Origin: Deltaproteobacteria bacterium
Lineage (GTDB): Bacteria; Desulfobacterota; Syntrophia; Syntrophales; Smithellaceae
Reading direction: 5' to 3'
Assembly (NCBI GenBank): GCA_019136325.1
Contig: JAGVUJ010000196.1
Coordinates: forward strand, 1-10,282
Length of the DNA: 10,282 nt
Shown here: positions 6,724 to 10,282 of the stretch, one piece after another
Numbering within the stretch: position 1 is the stretch's first letter
Layout: each line of letters opens with the position of its first letter
Made by a program: the position numbers and the translations under genes
Notes under the pieces: generated by a model
Seen by the model: the letters and a program-made list of their open reading frames with translations, nothing else
Told to the model about the DNA's origin: nothing
The model's database searches: none

Positions 6724-7806
6724 ATGTTAAAAATTGCTATTGTCGGCGCAACCGGAATTGTCGGTCAGCAGGCCATTGTTAGTCTGCTGGGACATCCCTG
6801 GTTTAAAATCACCAGGCTTGTTGCTTCGGAGCGCTCGGCTGGTAAAAAATACATAGACGCCCTGAGGGACGCCAACGGTTCGATCCGCTGGTGGTGCCCG
6901 GAGGAGCTTCCCGCGCACATCGCCAATATGGTGGTCGAGGAAGCGGCGCATTTCGATCCGAAATCCGTGGACATCATTTTTTCAACCATGGACGCGGGAC
7001 CGGCCAAGGAACTGGAACCCAAATACGCCAAGACCACTCCTGTCATCAGCACCGCTTCGGCATTCCGGTATGAACCGGATACCCCCATTCTGGTGGGCGG
7101 AGTGAATATGGATCATGCGGCCCTGCTGGCCGTTCAGCAGAAAAATCGCGGTTGGAAGGGCTTCATTTCGCCCAAATCCAACTGCACCATTGCCGGATTG
7201 GTTGTTTCGCTAAAACCGATTCTGGATCACTTCGGCGTCAAGCAGGTCGTTATGACGTCGCTTCAGGCCATGTCCGGCGCGGGTCGCACCCCGGGACTTT
7301 CGGCGATGGATATGACAGAAAATATCGTACCTTATATTTCCGGCGAGGAGCCCAAGGTGGAAACCGAACCGCAGAAGATTCTGGGAAAATTGACCGGCAA
7401 GTCGATTAAGAACGCCGCCTTCGGCATTACCGCAACCTGCACCCGCGTGCCGGTGTTGGACGGCCATACCGTCTGCGCGTTTGTCCAGACCAGGAAAAAC
7501 TGTTCGCCGGAAGACGTCAAGAAGGCCATGATGGAATACGGCAAGGACTTTGCCGAACTGCATCTGCCGAGCTCACCGGAACATCTGATTGATGTCACCG
7601 ATGATCCCTTCCGTCCTCAGCCCCGCATGGACCGGGACAAGGGCGGCGGAATGACCGTGACGGTCGGACGCATCCGCAAGGATCCGATTATCGAAAACGG
7701 CATCAAGTATGTTTGCCTGGCGCATAACACCAAGCTGGGCGCGGCCAAAGGCGCTCTGCAAACGGCGGAGTATCTGGTCAAACATTATCTTAAACTCGTC
7801 AAATAA
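6724..7806 (+). CDS. asd: Aspartate-semialdehyde dehydrogenase, archaeal/fungal type
   Basis: Converts aspartyl phosphate to aspartate semialdehyde with NADPH, the branch point to lysine/diaminopimelate, threonine and methionine. At 360 residues it is complete. The Rossmann loop GATGIVGQQ (8-16) binds the cofactor. The catalytic cysteine is C154 in SPKSNCTIAG, and the catalytic histidine is probably H248 in TRVPVLDGH. QAMSGAGRTPG (181-191) is typical. The SNCTIAGL wording and overall layout fit the archaeal/fungal-like branch rather than the E. coli-type enzyme. ATG at 6724 follows GGAGG at a slightly long spacing of ten bases. It lies 27 bases after ribF with a strong terminator behind it, so ribF-asd is a likely transcription unit. 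Confidence 0.94.
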   Translation: MLKIAIVGATGIVGQQAIVSLLGHPWFKITRLVASERSAGKKYIDALRDANGSIRWWCPEELPAHIANMVVEEAAHFDPKSVDIIFSTMDAGPAKELEPKYAKTTPVISTASAFRYEPDTPILVGGVNMDHAALLAVQQKNRGWKGFISPKSNCTIAGLVVSLKPILDHFGVKQVVMTSLQAMSGAGRTPGLSAMDMTENIVPYISGEEPKVETEPQKILGKLTGKSIKNAAFGITATCTRVPVLDGHTVCAFVQTRKNCSPEDVKKAMMEYGKDFAELHLPSSPEHLIDVTDDPFRPQPRMDRDKGGGMTVTVGRIRKDPIIENGIKYVCLAHNTKLGAAKGALQTAEYLVKHYLKLVK

Positions 7807-7816
7807 TGCTTTCATG

Positions 7817-7861
7817 AGCCCCGGCCTTCATCACGGAAGGTCGGGGTTGCTGTTGTGTTTT
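7817..7861 (+). terminator. Terminator after asd
   Basis: CCCCGGCCTTC (7819-7829) pairs with GAAGGTCGGGG (7836-7846) with one G-T wobble and a six-base loop, starting 12 bases past the asd stop. A T/G-rich run (TTGCTGTTGTGTTTT) follows. The T-tract is imperfect but the GC-rich stem is strong. Confidence 0.7.
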
Positions 7862-7888
7862 CCTCGTCCTGCCCCATCTGAATATCGC

Positions 7889-7919
7889 TTGACAAAGGCT
7901 TTCGTTCTTTACATATAAA
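7889..7919 (+). promoter_or_regulatory. Sigma70-like promoter for the TMTC-like gene
   Basis: Perfect TTGACA at 7889-7894 and TATAAA at 7914-7919, with a long 19-base spacer. A 17-base spacer would use the poorer CATATA. The -10 ends only five bases before the ATG at 7925, so the transcript would have essentially no leader. Confidence 0.5.
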
Positions 7920-7924
7920 AGACC

Positions 7925-9514
7925 ATGCCGGATAAAATAAATGTCGGTCTCAACAGACGGAAACTGATTATCAGTGTCGTTTTGATACTGGCGACACTTG
8001 CTGTTTACTGGCAGGTGAATCAATTTGACTTCACCAATACCGACGATGTCGTTTACGTTACTCAAAACAACCGCGTTCAAGCCGGCATGACTTCTGAAAG
8101 TATTCACTGGTCGTTTGTCACCACGTATGCCGAATTCTGGCATCCTTTGACGTGGCTTTCTCTGATGCTTGATTATGAGCTTTACGGCCTGAATGCCGGC
8201 GGGTACCATCTGACCAACCTTATCCTGCATATCCTGAGCGCTCTTCTTTTGTTTTGGCTTTTCCACCGCATGACCGGCGCTGTCTGGAAGAGCGCTTTTG
8301 TTGCCTTCTTTTTCGCCCTTCATCCGCTGCATGTGGAATCGGTGGCCTGGGTGGCGGAGCGAAAAGATGTCCTGAGCGCTTTTTTCTTTATGCTGACCCT
8401 TTGTTTTTATGTTTATTACGCGGAAAAGCCGTCTATCGCCCGATATCTCTTTGTTCTCTTCTTCTTTGTCTGCGCCCTGATGAGCAAGACCATCGTCGTC
8501 ACTCTGCCGGCAATTATGATTTTACTGGATTACTGGCCGTTGAAACGTTTTGAGACACGGGAAAATAAAACCGCGCTGCTGCTTTGGCAACTGCAAGAGA
8601 AAACTCTTCTTTTTATTTTGTCGGCTTATTTTTCTTTGCTTACGGCGGGAGTCCAATACAACATCACCGCCAGAAATTTTCCTTTTATTTCCCGGCTCGC
8701 CAACGCTCCTGTTTCCTGTGCGACGTATCTGGAAAAAACATTCTGGCCGCATGACATGGCCTTTTTTTACCCTTTTCCCGCGCAGTTTCCGTTTTGGCAG
8801 GTTTGGGGAGCGGTTTTTCTGATTATCGGTATAAGCATCGCCGCGATCCTAACGGCAAGACGCCTGCCGTATTTTTTTGTCGGCTGGTTCTGGTACGCGG
8901 TAACGCTTCTGCCGGTGATCGGAATCATTCAGGTCGGCAGACAAGCCATGGCCGATCGCTATACATACCTGCCGCTAACCGGCATTGCCATTTGCCTCGC
9001 CTGGGGAATTCCGTCTCTGTTCAGCCATGAAAAAATGCGCCGAAAGATTTTATTCCCGGCGTCGATAGCGTGTCTGGCTGCTCTGTCGGTTTTGTCGTGG
9101 CAGCAGTGCGGTTACTGGAAAGACAGCAAAACCATTTTACATCAGGCGTTGCAGGTCACCAACGATAACTATCTGGCGCATCATAATTTGGGACAGGTCC
9201 TTTTCGAGGAGGGAAAAACTTCGGAAGCCATTGATCATTACAATGAAGCGGCTCGCATCATGCCGGATCATATCCTGATTTATAATAACAGGGGTGTCGC
9301 TTATCTCAAAATCGGAGAATATCAACACGCCATTGAAGACTTCAGCAAAGCCATTCATCTGATGCCTGGTTATGCTGATTCCTATTTTAAAAGAGGCGCT
9401 GTTTATCTGGGACAGGGGCATAAGGAAGCCGGCTGCCGGGATGCGCGCAAAGCCTGCGAACTGGGAAATTGCGCATTACTGGAGATTGCTGCGAAAAAAG
9501 GAGATTGCCGTTAA
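7925..9514 (+). CDS. TMTC/PMT-like multi-pass membrane glycosyltransferase-type protein with C-terminal TPRs
   Basis: A 529-residue inner-membrane protein. An N-terminal membrane segment (about 13-30) is followed by a loop with the Asp pair in TNTDDVVY (D40-D41), the position of the acidic catalytic residues in GT-C fold enzymes. About ten more hydrophobic segments extend to about residue 393, including the characteristic FWHPLTWLSLMLDYELYG (71-88), ALHPLHVESVAWVAERKDV (131-149), MSKTIVVTLP (186-195) and MADRYTYLP (342-350). Three TPR units (about 416-449, 450-483, 484-517) close the protein. Family knowledge: eukaryotic TMTC proteins are O-mannosyltransferases; bacterial members are widespread but poorly characterised, so lipid-linked sugar transfer is inferred. 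ATG at 7925 has no Shine-Dalgarno; no better start precedes the first membrane segment. It has its own promoter and ends 26 bases from the convergent macro-domain gene. Confidence 0.88.
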   Translation: MPDKINVGLNRRKLIISVVLILATLAVYWQVNQFDFTNTDDVVYVTQNNRVQAGMTSESIHWSFVTTYAEFWHPLTWLSLMLDYELYGLNAGGYHLTNLILHILSALLLFWLFHRMTGAVWKSAFVAFFFALHPLHVESVAWVAERKDVLSAFFFMLTLCFYVYYAEKPSIARYLFVLFFFVCALMSKTIVVTLPAIMILLDYWPLKRFETRENKTALLLWQLQEKTLLFILSAYFSLLTAGVQYNITARNFPFISRLANAPVSCATYLEKTFWPHDMAFFYPFPAQFPFWQVWGAVFLIIGISIAAILTARRLPYFFVGWFWYAVTLLPVIGIIQVGRQAMADRYTYLPLTGIAICLAWGIPSLFSHEKMRRKILFPASIACLAALSVLSWQQCGYWKDSKTILHQALQVTNDNYLAHHNLGQVLFEEGKTSEAIDHYNEAARIMPDHILIYNNRGVAYLKIGEYQHAIEDFSKAIHLMPGYADSYFKRGAVYLGQGHKEAGCRDARKACELGNCALLEIAAKKGDCR

Positions 9515-9540
9515 TTTTTCCAACGGGAAACAGGCGTCGG

Positions 9541-10050
9541 TTACCGCCTCATCAAAAGAGATTCGTAAACAGCCAGATCGCTTGACGAAAAACAGCAAAA
9601 GATCACTTCGTCTATCCCGGATAATTTCTGAATCGTTTCGAGAACGGTTTGAACGGCGAGCTGAGCCGCCTGTTCGAACGGATATCCGTAAACGCCCGTG
9701 CTGATACTCGGGAAGGCGATGGTCCTAATTCCTTTTTCAGCGGCAACGGTCAGCGATTTGCGGTAACAGGAGGCGAGCAGTTCCGGTTCGCCTTTTTTCC
9801 CTCCGTGCCAGACCGGTCCCACGGTGTGAATGACGAATTTTGCGGGGAGTTTGTATCCTTTGGTGAGTTTGGCGTCGCCGGTTTTGCAGCCGCCCAGCGT
9901 CCGGCATTCCGCAAGAAGCTCCGGACCCGCCGCGCGGTGAATCGCTCCGTCCACGCCCCCGCCGCCGAGCAGCGAAGAATTCGCGGCGTTGACAATCGCG
10001 TCAACCTGAAGTGTAACGATGTTTGCCTGAAGCGCCCTCAATTTGGTCAT
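9541..10050 (-). CDS. Macro-domain protein (ADP-ribose / O-acetyl-ADP-ribose hydrolase type)
   Basis: A single macro domain of 169 residues, close to the YmdB/MacroD group that hydrolyses O-acetyl-ADP-ribose or removes mono-ADP-ribose from proteins. Diagnostic segments are [19 protein letters not shown] (6-24), the glycine loop [13 protein letters not shown] (26-38) with the conserved Asp-Gly pair, and the phosphate-binding loop STGVYGYP (117-124). The frame is open to 10125, but the ATG at 10050 has GGAGG seven bases upstream and begins the domain exactly. The upstream part would run through a palindrome. It is a stand-alone gene, with no ADP-ribosyltransferase or toxin partner in view, so a housekeeping detoxification role is more likely than an antitoxin role. 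A strong hairpin lies just upstream of its RBS. Confidence 0.93.
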   Translation of the reverse strand: MTKLRALQANIVTLQVDAIVNAANSSLLGGGGVDGAIHRAAGPELLAECRTLGGCKTGDAKLTKGYKLPAKFVIHTVGPVWHGGKKGEPELLASCYRKSLTVAAEKGIRTIAFPSISTGVYGYPFEQAAQLAVQTVLETIQKLSGIDEVIFCCFSSSDLAVYESLLMRR

Positions 10051-10075
10051 TGAACTGCCTCCAAGACATGGTGAT

Positions 10076-10109
10076 ATCATCACTGCCCGCCTTCGCGGGC
10101 AGTGATGAT
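10076..10109. repeat. Perfect 15-bp hairpin upstream of the macro-domain gene
   Basis: ATCATCACTGCCCGC (10076-10090) and its exact reverse complement (10095-10109) enclose a CTTC loop. On the plus strand the stem is followed by TGTTTTC, a weak T-tract. On the minus strand no T-tract follows, and it sits about 15 bases before the GGAGG of the macro-domain gene. It may be a terminator for an upstream minus-strand gene without a U-run, a plus-strand terminator, or a dispersed palindromic repeat. Confidence 0.6.
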
Positions 10110-10123
10110 TGTTTTCAATTACC

Positions 10124-10230
10124 AAAACTTTTAAATCGAAGATGATATTGAGGCGACGAGGCGTATACCTAATACGTTGAGGAAGCCGACAACGACGCCA
10201 ACGAAAATAGCGCTTCGATTTAGAAGTTTT
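10124..10230. repeat. 107-bp element with near-perfect 18-bp terminal inverted repeats
   Basis: The left arm AAAACTTTTAAATCGAAG (10124-10141) matches the reverse complement of the right arm CTTCGATTTAGAAGTTTT (10213-10230) at 17 of 18 positions. The 71 bases between contain a CGTAT-5-ATACG hairpin and CGTC/GACG-rich stretches that could fold further. There is no coding content. The size and terminal symmetry suit a MITE- or REP-like mobile repeat, or a structured 3' region. The right arm overlaps the stop codon of the gene at the window edge. I see no clear target-site duplication. Confidence 0.5.
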
Positions 10231-10282
10231 ACTTCATGGCCTGTTCTACCGCCACTGCCACAGCGACAGACGCGCCGACCAT
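10229..10282 (-). CDS. C-terminal end of an unidentified protein (partial)
   Basis: Reading in from the right edge on the minus strand, an open frame gives [17 protein letters not shown] followed by TAA at 10231-10229. The Ala/Val-rich composition looks like a buried strand or membrane end of a real protein rather than a chance frame. The first visible codon happens to be ATG and is probably internal. Too little is visible to name the family. Confidence 0.4.
   Translation of the reverse strand: MVGASVAVAVAVEQAMK

Noticed and set aside
7799..8332. Minus-strand open frame of 177 codons opposite the start of the TMTC-like gene
   Set aside because: It lies antisense to a clear membrane protein and overlaps its promoter and the asd terminator; no domain was recognised.
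9508..9526. Five-pair stem CCGTT-9-AACGG between the convergent TMTC-like and macro-domain genes
   Set aside because: The stem is short, the loop is long and there is no T-tract; it is too weak to support as a terminator.
9541..10050. Macro-domain gene as a DarT/DarG-like toxin-antitoxin partner
   Set aside because: No DarT-like ADP-ribosyltransferase lies beside it, and the protein is a bare macro domain without the extra DarG C-terminal part.
1..10282. CRISPR array, transposase, integrase or defence island
   Set aside because: I saw no regularly spaced direct repeats and no recombinase or nuclease motifs; the genes are mostly metabolic and envelope functions.

Overview
The window reads as ordinary chromosomal DNA of a Gram-negative, probably anaerobic bacterium. 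A delta-proteobacterial/Desulfobacterota lineage (Syntrophales-like) is my best guess. It rests on the overall gene style: an FMN nitronate-monooxygenase-like enzyme, an EttA-type ABC-F protein, a DsbD/CcdA-TlpA thiol pair, an archaeal/fungal-type aspartate-semialdehyde dehydrogenase, and a TMTC-like membrane protein with C-terminal TPRs. The taxon is inferred by eye, not measured.

Left part (1-5420) is all minus strand. Reading in the direction of transcription, a compact cluster runs ccdA-like (5420-4704), TlpA-like thioredoxin (4679-4173), small PspC-domain protein (4145-3942), glyoxalase-II-like MBL hydrolase (3930-3265) and ettA (3237-1552). Gaps of 11-27 nt suggest one operon for envelope thiol chemistry, envelope stress and translation control. 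A separate gene follows (1332-329), an FMN-dependent nitronate monooxygenase/FabK-like enzyme. It carries a one-base frameshift at a run of five C and ends in a strong 18-bp stem terminator. At the far left edge, a promoter, an RBS and a TTG start hint at another minus-strand gene leaving the window.

Middle (5421-5760): the promoter region of the ccdA cluster, a cluster of small palindromes, and a minus-strand tRNA-Leu(CAG) with encoded CCA.

Right part: plus-strand ribF (bifunctional FAD synthesis enzyme) begins right against the 5' end of the tRNA with no credible start codon. It is followed 27 nt later by asd, then a terminator, then a TMTC/PMT-like membrane glycosyltransferase-type protein with three TPRs and almost no leader. 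A convergent minus-strand macro-domain protein follows. The last 230 bases hold a perfect 15-bp hairpin, a 107-bp element bounded by near-perfect 18-bp inverted repeats, and the tail of another minus-strand gene.

I see no CRISPR array, transposase, phage or defence system. The observations most worth checking are the ribF/tRNA collision, the frameshift in the nitronate monooxygenase gene, and the inverted-repeat element at the right end.
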